Below are positions 50,258-57,561 of a stretch of 57,561 nt of DNA, one piece after another. The position numbers and the translations under genes are program-made. The first letter of the stretch is position 1. Each line of letters opens with the position of its first letter. This DNA is from JARYMI01 sp037444845 (GTDB lineage: Bacteria; Acidobacteriota; Aminicenantia; Aminicenantales; UBA8522). The notes under the pieces are model-generated. The model was given only the letters and a program-made list of their open reading frames with translations. It did not search any database and was not told the origin of the DNA. The stretch covers positions 1 through 57,561 of the forward strand of contig JBBILQ010000011.1 in assembly GCA_037444845.1 (NCBI GenBank). The letters run 5' to 3'.

Positions 50258-50286
50258 AATCTAAATAAGGAGCGAGGAAATGTCAA
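50258..50286 (-). promoter_or_regulatory. Promoter of the small secreted protein gene
   Basis: Minus-strand perfect TTGACA (50281-50286), 17 nt spacer and TAGATT (50258-50263). The leader is about 100 nt and contains a strong Shine-Dalgarno. Confidence 0.55.
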
Positions 50287-50397
50287 GAGGTTTTTTAATA
50301 AAATTTCCACCAACCTCATTATATTGTGCTCATTTATTTTCCATACCAGATATAGATTGGCGTTGCAATTCTTGGGGTAATCTGGGCTATATCGAGT

Positions 50398-50814
50398 CTA
50401 ACACTTGCCCACTTTTTCTAAAAAAAAGCCTATTTCCCAGTCAGCGGTCGCCTGGCTATCAGACCCATGGACGGCATTCCTTTCCACAGAGAACCCGAAC
50501 TCACGCCTGATGGTGCCCGGTTTTGCCAGAGCTGGGTCTGTCGCCCCCATGACTTCTCTCCAGTGGGCGATGGCATTTTCGCGCTCAAGGATCATGACGA
50601 CGATTTCTCCAGAAGACATGAATTCGGTTAAGCTGTCATAGAAGTGTTTATCTTTATGGACAACGTAGAATCCTTTTGCTTCCTCCTTGGTGAGATGAAA
50701 CAATTTCATTTGAGTGATCTTAAAGCCTTCGTCCTCAATCCTCTGGATTAGTTTTCCTATCACTCTTTTCTTAACGGCGTCTGGCTTAATGATGGCCAGC
50801 GTCTTCTCTCTCAT
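50398..50814 (-). CDS. ndk: Nucleoside diphosphate kinase
   Basis: 138 aa from ATG 50814 (AGGAG 6 nt upstream). TLAIIKPDAVKK at the start, GATDPALAKPGTIR and RNAVHGSDS with the phosphate-carrying His116 are the full family signature. It balances NTP pools. The longer frame to 50874 begins in the promoter and was not chosen. It is divergent from the QueG-like gene. Confidence 0.96.
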   Translation of the reverse strand: MREKTLAIIKPDAVKKRVIGKLIQRIEDEGFKITQMKLFHLTKEEAKGFYVVHKDKHFYDSLTEFMSSGEIVVMILERENAIAHWREVMGATDPALAKPGTIRREFGFSVERNAVHGSDSQATADWEIGFFLEKVGKC

Positions 50815-50845
50815 ATGCGCTCCTGTTTTCTTGAGTTTAAAATTT

Positions 50846-50874
50846 GATATATCGTAATCTTGATGACGAGTCAA
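50846..50874 (-). promoter_or_regulatory. Promoter of ndk
   Basis: Minus-strand TTGACT (50869-50874), 17 nt spacer and TATATC (50846-50851). It leaves a leader of about 25 nt with AGGAG. Confidence 0.6.
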
Positions 50875-50893
50875 CTTTTGTGTCCAACTCTCG

Positions 50894-50922
50894 TTGACAG
50901 TCTGAAGAAGCGTTTATAAAAT
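50894..50922 (+). promoter_or_regulatory. Promoter of the QueG-like gene, giving a leaderless transcript
   Basis: Perfect TTGACA (50894-50899), 17 nt spacer and TAAAAT (50917-50922). The -10 box ends 6 nt before the ATG, which would be at or next to the transcription start. No Shine-Dalgarno. Confidence 0.6.
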
Positions 50923-50928
50923 GAACGC

Positions 50929-51606
50929 ATGAACCCAGAAGATGAAAACAAGAAAAAACTCAAGAAGTTTGCTCATGATACTGGCCTGGATGTTTTCGGA
51001 GTTGCCGATGTAACGGAAGTTAGGGAGGAGTTTGGCCTTGACAGCATGGTTCGGAGACAATTCGACTTCGGGATTTCTCTGGGAAAACATTTGATCCGCT
51101 CCGTGCTCGATGACATTAAGGACAGCCCGACCGGCCTCTATTTCCATCACTATCGCCAGATCAATTATTTTCTTGATAGAGCAGCCCTCCAGGTCTCCTT
51201 ATTTATCCAGGAGGCAGGGCACAAGGCTCTTCCTATCCCTGCTTCACAGATAATCGATTGGGACAAGCAGCTGGCCCATGTTTCGCACAAGAAGGTAGCC
51301 TTACTTGCTGGATTAGGATGGTTAGGCCGTAATAATTTGGTCGTTGCGCAAGAATTTGGATCCCAAGTCAGGCTCGTTACCGTCCTAACAGACATGCCGC
51401 TTACTCAGGACAGGCCGTTAGAATTAGATTGCAGAACCTGTACGACGTGCCTCTCCTTTTGCCCGGCTAAAGCCATAAAAATGGACAAAAAAAATTTTGA
51501 CCACAGAAGCTGCTTCGAGAAGCTGAAAGAGTTTAAACGAACGGGAATAGTGACTCAGCACATCTGTGGCGTCTGCGTCAAAGCCTGTCCGGGCAATGCG
51601 GGCTAA
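50929..51606 (+). CDS. 4Fe-4S double-cluster protein related to epoxyqueuosine reductase
   Basis: 225 aa. The C-terminal ferredoxin-like module has two cysteine sets: C168, C171, C174, C178 (CRTCTTCLSFCP) and C195, C213, C216, C220 (CGVCVKACPG), as in QueG. LAGLGWLGRNNLVV is the cobalamin-binding-region signature of that family. It is much shorter than QueG (about 350 aa) and lacks the C-terminal HEAT repeats and part of the N-terminal region. It may be a QueG-like reductase of tRNA or of another substrate; a general electron-transfer role is an alternative. Confidence 0.8.
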   Translation: MNPEDENKKKLKKFAHDTGLDVFGVADVTEVREEFGLDSMVRRQFDFGISLGKHLIRSVLDDIKDSPTGLYFHHYRQINYFLDRAALQVSLFIQEAGHKALPIPASQIIDWDKQLAHVSHKKVALLAGLGWLGRNNLVVAQEFGSQVRLVTVLTDMPLTQDRPLELDCRTCTTCLSFCPAKAIKMDKKNFDHRSCFEKLKEFKRTGIVTQHICGVCVKACPGNAG

Positions 51607-52178
51607 GATGTTTGTTTGACCACGATTCCCTTTTTCCGGCAGGGAATCCAGATTTCTGTCTTCAGGTCCTCGGGCTTGAGCTCCCGGGGGTTCATGTCAA
51701 GATAACGTTCCAAGACCGGCCCGGAGGGTTCGTAGCCGCGTGCCTCCATCCATTCAAGCATGATGGCGATGGTCTCGCCTGCTTTATCGTACGGGCCTCG
51801 ATGGAGGCAAGACGCCACCTGGTCAAAATTCCATTCTTTTTTTTCAAGCGGAAGTTGCACGAGCGCGTGCGGCGTGACAGGAAACCCGATCTCCCACTCC
51901 AGCTCCTCGGGCTCGACTTCGCCAGGGGCGTTAAAATAGATGCCCATCAGCGGGCCAGCGGGAAACACATTCTGAGCCCGGGATTCTTCCATCAGTCTTC
52001 CGATCATCTCCGGAAGCTGCGAGAAAGGGCCTTTGTGACGCAGGCAAAAATAGGCAAACGGCTCGATTTTCTGGACGGAGACCGCTTCACCTCCAAGAAG
52101 ACCAATGGGCTCAGCCAAGAAAATGAATGAATAAAAAACAAAGGAGAGGAGGAATAAAACGAAATATCCCTTTTTCAT
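51603..52178 (-). CDS. Secreted GyrI-like small-molecule-binding domain protein
   Basis: 191 aa. A signal peptide or anchor (YFVLFLLSFVFYSFIFLAEP) is followed by two repeats of the SHS2-type GyrI/AraC-effector-binding domain (FAYFCLRHKGPFSQLPEMIG, MGIYFNAPGEVEPEELEWEI, VASCLHRGPYDKAGETIAIM, LKTEIWIPCRKKG). GGGAGG lies just upstream of ATG 52178; an upstream GTG would put that ribosome site inside the gene. GyrI-like domains bind small molecules or toxins. Export of one is uncommon. It overlaps the QueG-like gene tail to tail by 4 nt. Confidence 0.82.
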   Translation of the reverse strand: MKKGYFVLFLLSFVFYSFIFLAEPIGLLGGEAVSVQKIEPFAYFCLRHKGPFSQLPEMIGRLMEESRAQNVFPAGPLMGIYFNAPGEVEPEELEWEIGFPVTPHALVQLPLEKKEWNFDQVASCLHRGPYDKAGETIAIMLEWMEARGYEPSGPVLERYLDMNPRELKPEDLKTEIWIPCRKKGIVVKQTS

Positions 52179-52281
52179 GACCTTACCTCCCGGCACGATT
52201 TTTTTCGTGCTCTGACTGAAATTTTATCATTCCCGCATCAAAAAGCAAAGAGGTATCATATCCGCCCTGGCTATTTTTCTT

Positions 52282-52512
52282 TTGACAGATGAGCTCGAAA
52301 AAAATATAATTCACAAAAATGGGGAAGTTGATACTTCTCGCGCACTTCGCTTAATGGAAGCAAGGATGATAAACAAATTCGAGCAATCCATTCGGGCTTA
52401 CACGATGAATAATGCCCTGGCCTGCTTCGAGGATGACATCTTGAAGGCAGAGGTGGTTTATACGATTATTGGCGGGAAGGTGGTCTTCGGCAAAAAACAT
52501 CATCTTCCCTGA
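52282..52512 (+). pseudogene. Remnant of an amidohydrolase, C-terminal end with internal deletion
   Basis: The translation IRAYTMNNALACFEDD, then AEVVYTIIGGKVVFGK, matches the end of YtcJ-type amidohydrolases, where the first part (TMNxAYACFEED) is normally joined to the last (VVYTIIGGKVVY) by about 25 residues carrying SIEPGKLADLVVL. That middle segment is missing, as is the whole catalytic barrel upstream. The start codon is a TTG without ribosome site. I read it as a decayed gene end. Recognition is from remembered motifs. Confidence 0.65.
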
Positions 52513-52623
52513 AAGGGGGTCTTGCGAAAAAAATGAAATTGCTGAATAATAATGCTGAACCAGATTGGCCAATAACGGCGAGAACCTGAATGGTAAGGTT
52601 TGAAGCGAGGGGAAAAGCGAGAA

Positions 52624-53364
52624 ATGCCAAAAATTTTACTGGTCGAAGATGATCCTGTCCAGGTCGAGCTGATCAAGAAACACGTGGAATCGTCCGGTTA
52701 CAATGTCGTCATCGCCAAGAATGGGCAGGAAGGGATAAAGGTCGCGCAGAAAGAAAGGCCAGACCTGATTCTGATGGACATGATCATGCCCGGTATGCAC
52801 GGGCTTGAAGCCATTATCAAGCTCAAAGAAAATCCCCTGACCGAGAGCATCCCTATCATAGCCCTGACCATCATGAGTTCGCCCAAGTTCGTCCAGGAAT
52901 GCTACCGAGCCGGGATCATCGGTTACGTCAAGAAACCGTATGACCCCAAAATTCTCCTGGAGAGTATCGAGAGGATAGCCGGGAAGCCCGAACGGTTGGT
53001 TAACAAGATTCTCATCATAGCCGGGGCTTCGCGCCTGGCGACCATGATCGAGATGAGGCTTGTCCGGCAGGGCCATCAAGTCAATTCCTTTGCGGGTGGG
53101 AAAAGCGCTTTAAGTCATGCAGAAAAGGAAAAACCCGACGTCATTATCCTGGACATTTCTTTGCCGGAGAAGCATGTTTCGGCAGTTTTTGAAGACCTGA
53201 AAAAGTCGAAAGAAATGGAGAAAATACCCGTCATCCTCCTTTCGCCTCACCGGGGAGATGAAGAATTGGAGAAAGAAGCAGCTGCCCGCGGCGCCGCTGG
53301 CTTCATCTCATCGGCTTCTGACTTGGCCGATATCCTCCGGAAAATTAAAGCGCCCGCTGCCTAA
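52624..53364 (+). CDS. Response regulator with two receiver domains, the second degenerate
   Basis: 246 aa from ATG 52624. Receiver 1 (1-120) has E8-D9-D10, phosphoacceptor D52 (LMDMIMPGMHG), the T of ALTIMSS and K103 (YVKKP): complete. Receiver 2 (about 127-243) has D177 (IILDISLP), but AGAS replaces the acidic pair and a Ser stands where the Lys should be (GFISSAS), so it likely cannot be phosphorylated normally. There is no DNA-binding or enzymatic output domain. It probably works through protein contacts, maybe with the type IV pilus-like genes that follow in the opposite direction. Confidence 0.88.
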   Translation: MPKILLVEDDPVQVELIKKHVESSGYNVVIAKNGQEGIKVAQKERPDLILMDMIMPGMHGLEAIIKLKENPLTESIPIIALTIMSSPKFVQECYRAGIIGYVKKPYDPKILLESIERIAGKPERLVNKILIIAGASRLATMIEMRLVRQGHQVNSFAGGKSALSHAEKEKPDVIILDISLPEKHVSAVFEDLKKSKEMEKIPVILLSPHRGDEELEKEAAARGAAGFISSASDLADILRKIKAPAA

Positions 53365-53783
53365 AGCATAACCATCCTGATTCTTCCTGAAATAGCCAAT
53401 GTCAGCTTGTATTTTCCCCATGAATTGGAGACGACGATTGTCGCCAGGTTGGAGACGGTCCCCACAGGATGAAAGATCGGGCTGTTGTTGGCCTCAATCC
53501 TGACGCCCTCGGGAGCGCCGGTCGATACGGGCTTCCATTTTTTAAGGGATGAGTCATATTTTTCTATGGCGTAGCCGGCGGGGCTGAACCTGACGCGCAC
53601 GGCCTGCCCATCAAATATTGCCCTGTACCTGGCATAATTAAGGCGCGCATATATCTCTCCGGCCGCCCTCTTCAGCCTGTACTTAGGAGAGGAAGTAAGG
53701 AGAGGAGTCGAGGCGGCCAAAATCATAAGCGAGGCCACAGCCAGCATGATCAGCGCTTCGAGAAGCGATAATCCCTTCTTCAT
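53361..53783 (-). CDS. Type IV minor pilin / GspH-FimT-like prepilin
   Basis: 140 aa. KKGLSLLEALIMLAVASLMIL is a class III prepilin signal (cleavage after Gly, Leu at +1 and Glu at +5) with the hydrophobic helix. The rest (RLKRAAGEIYARLNYARYRA, AVRVRFSPAGYAIEKYDSS) fits GspH/FimT. It is last in a four-gene minor pilin cluster. It overlaps the double-receiver gene tail to tail by 4 nt. Confidence 0.85.
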   Translation of the reverse strand: MKKGLSLLEALIMLAVASLMILAASTPLLTSSPKYRLKRAAGEIYARLNYARYRAIFDGQAVRVRFSPAGYAIEKYDSSLKKWKPVSTGAPEGVRIEANNSPIFHPVGTVSNLATIVVSNSWGKYKLTLAISGRIRMVML

Positions 53784-53786
53784 CGG

Positions 53787-55373
53787 CTATTCTTTCCAGG
53801 CCAGAATCTCGAAATAAGAAAGAAAAAGAACGGGCTGCTTGGTTTCAGGAGAAAACGAAGCGGCATTCATGAAATCCGAAGGGTCCCGGGGAAAGATCTG
53901 GAGGCGATTGCCTTGAGCAACGTATTCCGTTGTCTGCAGGCTTCCTACCAGACGGATGTCCCGGTTTTTTCCCTCGATCCTGAAGCCGTCTCCCTGGGCT
54001 GTCAAAGAAGCGTGAACCTGGACACCCTCGGGCGCGTTTGCTCCAATGGCAATGCCGCCGCCTCGCTCTTCGTCCTGCCAGAGATCCTTCCCTGTGGAGA
54101 AGAGAACAAGCTGGGAAGCTTTTTCTTTGACATAGGGAATCCCGCCCTGCCAGGTGACCCCCTGGCGGATCAGGTGAGAAGTGATCGTTATTTTTTCCGA
54201 AGCCACAAGAGTCAGGTTGACTCCTGAGAGGAGGGAGGGAATTTCTTCATCTTGGACAAGCCTGACCTCGCCGCTCGCGTCAACTCTCCCCCCGCCGAGG
54301 GATTCAACCGTGCCGTTGATAATGATTATTCCCAGGGGAACGAGGTTAAAGGAAAGAAGCCCGGAGGGCGAGGAAAAAAGAGTCTCGCTTTTCGAGGGAC
54401 TGAACTTAAGAACCCATGAGTCTTTTTCCATCCTGAATGAGATCACTTGATAGTCTCCTTCGATGGCCGTTACCATCTCCTTGACGTCGCCCTGAACATA
54501 GATTCCTCCGAGGCCAAGGTCGTTTTGGATGAGGTAGACTCCGTCGGGAATAGGGGCATCTGATTCTTCCAGGCCGAGCACCAGGCGGAGCTTGGACGCC
54601 GACAGGTCCTGCGGACGAAAAATCTTGATATTCAAAGCTTTTTCGATGAGGCCATCAGCTTCTTTAGGGATGAGGGGTTCATCAACGAAGCTTGCCTGAA
54701 CGGGGGAAAGGTTCTGCGGCGGCAGGATTATCTGGACCTCGTTCTCTTTTTCGAAATTGCGCTTTTTTTCAGGATCAAGATTCTTATTGATCAGCAGCGG
54801 GAAGAAAGAGAGGGGAGCGTGGCCGGCCGAAATTTCGATGCGGCTTTCGAGGCTTGAGTTTCGTCGAGGCGGCAAACTCTTGAGCCATCCCTCAGAATCA
54901 ATCTCCAGCCTGAACTGGGCGTGAAAAAAATTTTCTGCTTCGGTGAAGCTTTCGAAAAGGCAGTTTGTCTGGCTCTTCCACATCAGCTCTTCTTCAGTGT
55001 CGAAGATCACGACGGGAAAACTTCTTTCCAGTGTTTCCTCGACGAGTCTCAGATGGGCCTTTGCTGTGCTCTCTCTCAATCTTTCATAGTCGTCCCTGGA
55101 GATCACTCTGGGCGAGGCGATGCTGCCAAGAGCCTTCATGAGGTCGTGGAAGCCGGCCTTAATGCCGTTTTCCGAAGCATAGTCCATCAGGACTGAATTC
55201 TTTCTCAACCCGTTCAGTTTCAGATGAACCTGGGAGAGAAAAACAAGCCCTAAGGCCAATGTCGAGAACGCAAGGAAGCAAAAAATAGTGACGATGAACA
55301 TCGCCCCTGTTTGTCTTTTCTCAGGAACGCCTGAGACAGAGAGCGATATTTTTCGGGAAGACCAAGAGTTCAT
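53787..55373 (-). CDS. Large PilX-like minor pilus assembly protein
   Basis: 528 aa from ATG 55373 (GAGGAG 7 nt upstream). A single N-terminal hydrophobic helix (MFIVTIFCFLAFSTLALGLVF) is followed by a long extracytoplasmic part with beta-rich and coil segments and few cysteines. The helix has no canonical prepilin cleavage site (GAMFIV in place of GFxxxE). By position between PilW-like and GspH-like genes it should be the PilX/K-like component of the pilus tip complex, but the sequence is not strongly conserved. Its start overlaps the PilW-like gene by 53 nt. Confidence 0.7.
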   Translation of the reverse strand: MNSWSSRKISLSVSGVPEKRQTGAMFIVTIFCFLAFSTLALGLVFLSQVHLKLNGLRKNSVLMDYASENGIKAGFHDLMKALGSIASPRVISRDDYERLRESTAKAHLRLVEETLERSFPVVIFDTEEELMWKSQTNCLFESFTEAENFFHAQFRLEIDSEGWLKSLPPRRNSSLESRIEISAGHAPLSFFPLLINKNLDPEKKRNFEKENEVQIILPPQNLSPVQASFVDEPLIPKEADGLIEKALNIKIFRPQDLSASKLRLVLGLEESDAPIPDGVYLIQNDLGLGGIYVQGDVKEMVTAIEGDYQVISFRMEKDSWVLKFSPSKSETLFSSPSGLLSFNLVPLGIIIINGTVESLGGGRVDASGEVRLVQDEEIPSLLSGVNLTLVASEKITITSHLIRQGVTWQGGIPYVKEKASQLVLFSTGKDLWQDEERGGGIAIGANAPEGVQVHASLTAQGDGFRIEGKNRDIRLVGSLQTTEYVAQGNRLQIFPRDPSDFMNAASFSPETKQPVLFLSYFEILAWKE

Positions 55374-56034
55374 ACGTTTTCTCCTCATCGGCTTTCAGGG
55401 CAAAATTGACCCTGGCCAGGTTGTTTTCTGCTTCAAAACCGAAGCGAAAGGAATAGACATCCTCGAGGAGCGGCTGAGGGGAACTTGCATTCACTCGCCT
55501 GCGGATCGTGCTTCTCCCCTTATCCAGATAGAGTGAGATCTTTTCAACGAGCAGAACCCGGGTTTCTTTTTTTCTGTAAGAAAACTCGAGCGGCGAAGCC
55601 AATACAATCGCCTTGCCCTTGCAAGATGACACGGATCGGCGCTCTCCCCGATGGCCGCTGACCAGACAGATTTCACGCCCCGCACTGATCCCCGTGGCAG
55701 CGTCAAGAACAATGCGTTGAGTCCCGGGCACAAGATCTTCGCTAAGAAACAGAGTCTCCTGAAGGCTGAGGATGGTCAGGCTTTCCTCGCTCAGCTTAAT
55801 CCCTTCGATAATTCCGAGTCGGACAGCCTGAGAGAGTCCGGAACCAGCTTGCAGGAGGTCGATCCTCATTTTGTCCAGGGCAGCCATGGCCGCCTGAGTT
55901 TCCTCCTCACCTTTCTTAATCTTGAGGAAATAACCACGGGCGAGGCCTAAACCCTCAAAAACAGCCATGACAATCATCAGGAAAAGAGCCAAACTGATCA
56001 TCGTTTCGACCGCAGAGAACCCCTTTTTTCTCAT
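55321..56034 (-). CDS. PilW/GspJ-like minor pilin
   Basis: 237 aa. KKGFSAVETMISLALFLMIV is a class III prepilin signal (Gly-Phe cleavage, Glu at +5). The mature part has MAALDKMRIDLLQAGSGLS, typical of PilW/GspJ proteins, and IVLDAATGISAGREIC in the beta-rich second half. It is 3 nt from the preceding PilV-like gene and overlaps the PilX-like gene. Confidence 0.85.
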   Translation of the reverse strand: MRKKGFSAVETMISLALFLMIVMAVFEGLGLARGYFLKIKKGEEETQAAMAALDKMRIDLLQAGSGLSQAVRLGIIEGIKLSEESLTILSLQETLFLSEDLVPGTQRIVLDAATGISAGREICLVSGHRGERRSVSSCKGKAIVLASPLEFSYRKKETRVLLVEKISLYLDKGRSTIRRRVNASSPQPLLEDVYSFRFGFEAENNLARVNFALKADEEKTYELLVFPKNIALCLRRS

Positions 56035-56037
56035 GGC

Positions 56038-56418
56038 TTAAAATTCCAGGTCCTGGCAGAGAAGGAGCGCAAGAGCGACTCTTTTTTGGGGGGCCTTCTG
56101 CCGAGAGATTTTGATCACGACTTTCTTCATCCTCTCGTCGATGTCGCCGATGCTCCATTCACTCAGGAGAATTTCTTTAGAGAAGCCGGCCCTGGCTGTT
56201 TCGACGTACTCGCCGCTTGTCAGAGCGGGATCTTCAAACGGGAGAGATTTGAGGTATTCCAGCTTTGACGCGGCCAGGCTTGCAGCAGCGAGATGGAATT
56301 CGGCGTTTCTCTTTGCCGCAAGAGAAGTCATGATGAGCTGGGTCACTCCGCTGAGAAGGAAGAGAATCAGAGCAGAGGATATAAGCATTTCGATCAGGCT
56401 GAAGCCCGGCTTGTTCAT
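56038..56418 (-). CDS. PilV/GspI-like minor pilin
   Basis: 126 aa. KPGFSLIEMLISSALILFLL is a class III prepilin signal with Gly-Phe and Glu at +5. The mature part has LAASKLEYLKSLPFED, as in PilV/GspI. AGGAGG lies 5 nt ahead of ATG 56418. It is first in the minor pilin operon. No pilin ATPase, peptidase or major pilin gene is in the window. Confidence 0.87.
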   Translation of the reverse strand: MNKPGFSLIEMLISSALILFLLSGVTQLIMTSLAAKRNAEFHLAAASLAASKLEYLKSLPFEDPALTSGEYVETARAGFSKEILLSEWSIGDIDERMKKVVIKISRQKAPQKRVALALLLCQDLEF

Positions 56419-56462
56419 TCATTCCTCCTGTGAGGTATTGTTCTTAGCCAGAGACGTGCCAT

Positions 56463-56552
56463 AAAAACGCCGCTGTTCATCTGGCGGAAGCGGGTTCGTG
56501 GACCGGGAAAGTGTTAACGGATGTTTAAGAATGGAGGACAAACGGCGTTTTT
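56463..56552. repeat. Perfect 10-bp inverted repeat flanking the pilin/rRNA intergenic region
   Basis: AAAAACGCCG (56463-56472) and CGGCGTTTTT (56543-56552) are exact inverses 70 nt apart, and the right copy runs on into TTT. As an RNA it could form a long-range stem with a U-rich end, so a terminator or a mobile-element end is possible. Confidence 0.4.
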
Positions 56553-56625
56553 TTAGTAAACATTTGTTGACATTTGATGTTTGGCGGCCGTCCGAGAAAT
56601 TTATTAAAAATTCGTGCTTGCCATC

Positions 56626-56654
56626 TTGACAATTCCGATTTTTGTGCTTATTAT
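56626..56654 (+). promoter_or_regulatory. Promoter of the rRNA operon
   Basis: TTGACA (56626-56631), 17 nt spacer and TATTAT (56649-56654). It is about 190 nt upstream of the mature 16S start. This is the expected place and strength for an rrn promoter. Confidence 0.7.
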
Positions 56655-56715
56655 ATAGATGCCTTTTGGCGGATGAGCCTGAAGCATCTAAACAACCTAT
56701 CAGGTTGATAAGTTA

Positions 56716-56728
56716 GTTCTTTTAAAGA
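56716..56728 (+). promoter_or_regulatory. boxA-like antitermination element in the rRNA leader
   Basis: GTTCTTTTAAAGA resembles the boxA consensus TGCTCTTTAAMA bound by NusB/NusE. It lies between promoter and 16S, as in other rrn operons. Confidence 0.4.
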
Positions 56729-56849
56729 CGTTTGAGTTTCTTTCTCGGGATAGAAAGAATCAGATCTTTGAAACAAAAAGCGGAGCGACTTTGATTGATC
56801 CGATTTGCCAACACTTCGGTTTGAAAAGGACTCGCAAGAGTTCTTTTAT

Positions 56850-57561
<712 letters not shown>

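Noticed and set aside
56567..56572. Second TTGACA upstream of the rRNA promoter
   Set aside because: No -10-like sequence stands at 16-18 nt; the downstream pair at 56626-56654 fits much better.

Overview
The window looks like one end of a contig from an uncultured, Gram-negative-type, probably anaerobic or microaerophilic bacterium. The right end runs into a partial 16S rRNA gene. From memory, its helices and the gene content fit Acidobacteriota, perhaps Candidatus Aminicenantes; no search was run, so this is an inference. Points supporting a double-membraned cell are Wzm/Wzt export, ADP-heptose-type genes, EnvC/YibQ, SurA-type isomerases and lipoproteins. A complete diiron flavoprotein (FprA type) points to O2/NO detoxification in an anaerobe.

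Layout. 1-580 is a decayed IS91-type transposase split by a short palindromic repeat. 581-4252 (minus) holds a radical SAM/SPASM protein, rsmA, a DPM1-like GT2 and a GT9. 4394-9662 carries an acyltransferase, a dicarboxylate/glutamate symporter and a sugar cluster (SDR epimerase, GT4, ArnC-like GT2). 10605-13167 is pseudo-receiver-accD-folC. 13253-18909 is an F1Fo ATP synthase operon with two b subunits and a short epsilon, but without a and c. It runs into trmN6-like, wzm, wzt and a heptose-phosphate adenylyltransferase (to 22252).

22658-25004 holds a secreted C26-type amidotransferase, an orphan membrane protein and a small protein. 25392-30807 is mfd plus two parvulin chaperones. 30811-36468 (minus) has pyruvoyl arginine decarboxylase, a lipoprotein and the envelope set YibQ, CtpA-like, EnvC-like and a UPF0104-type membrane protein. 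The CtpA-like protein has lost both catalytic residues. 36579-40409 carries the flavoprotein, a second GT9, an unknown protein and a secreted redoxin.

The most distinctive part is 40.6-50.2 kb. It holds two large secreted TPR-CHAT proteins flanking an ECF-like sigma factor, its zf-HC2 transmembrane anti-sigma factor and a hyaluronan/cellulose-synthase-like GT2, with a small secreted protein alongside. I propose this as a surface-signalling or protease-regulated sigma locus. The second CHAT gene contains a 100-N assembly gap. 50.4-56.4 kb has ndk, a QueG-like ferredoxin protein, a secreted GyrI-like protein, an amidohydrolase remnant, a double-receiver regulator and four minor pilin/pseudopilin genes. 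The rRNA promoter and 16S follow.

Several first genes of transcription units (10605, 13253, 25392, 28847, 50929) have near-consensus sigma-70 promoters whose -10 box ends only 5-17 nt before the start codon, and no Shine-Dalgarno. Genes with long leaders mostly do have one. This suggests a mixed leaderless and SD-led initiation strategy.
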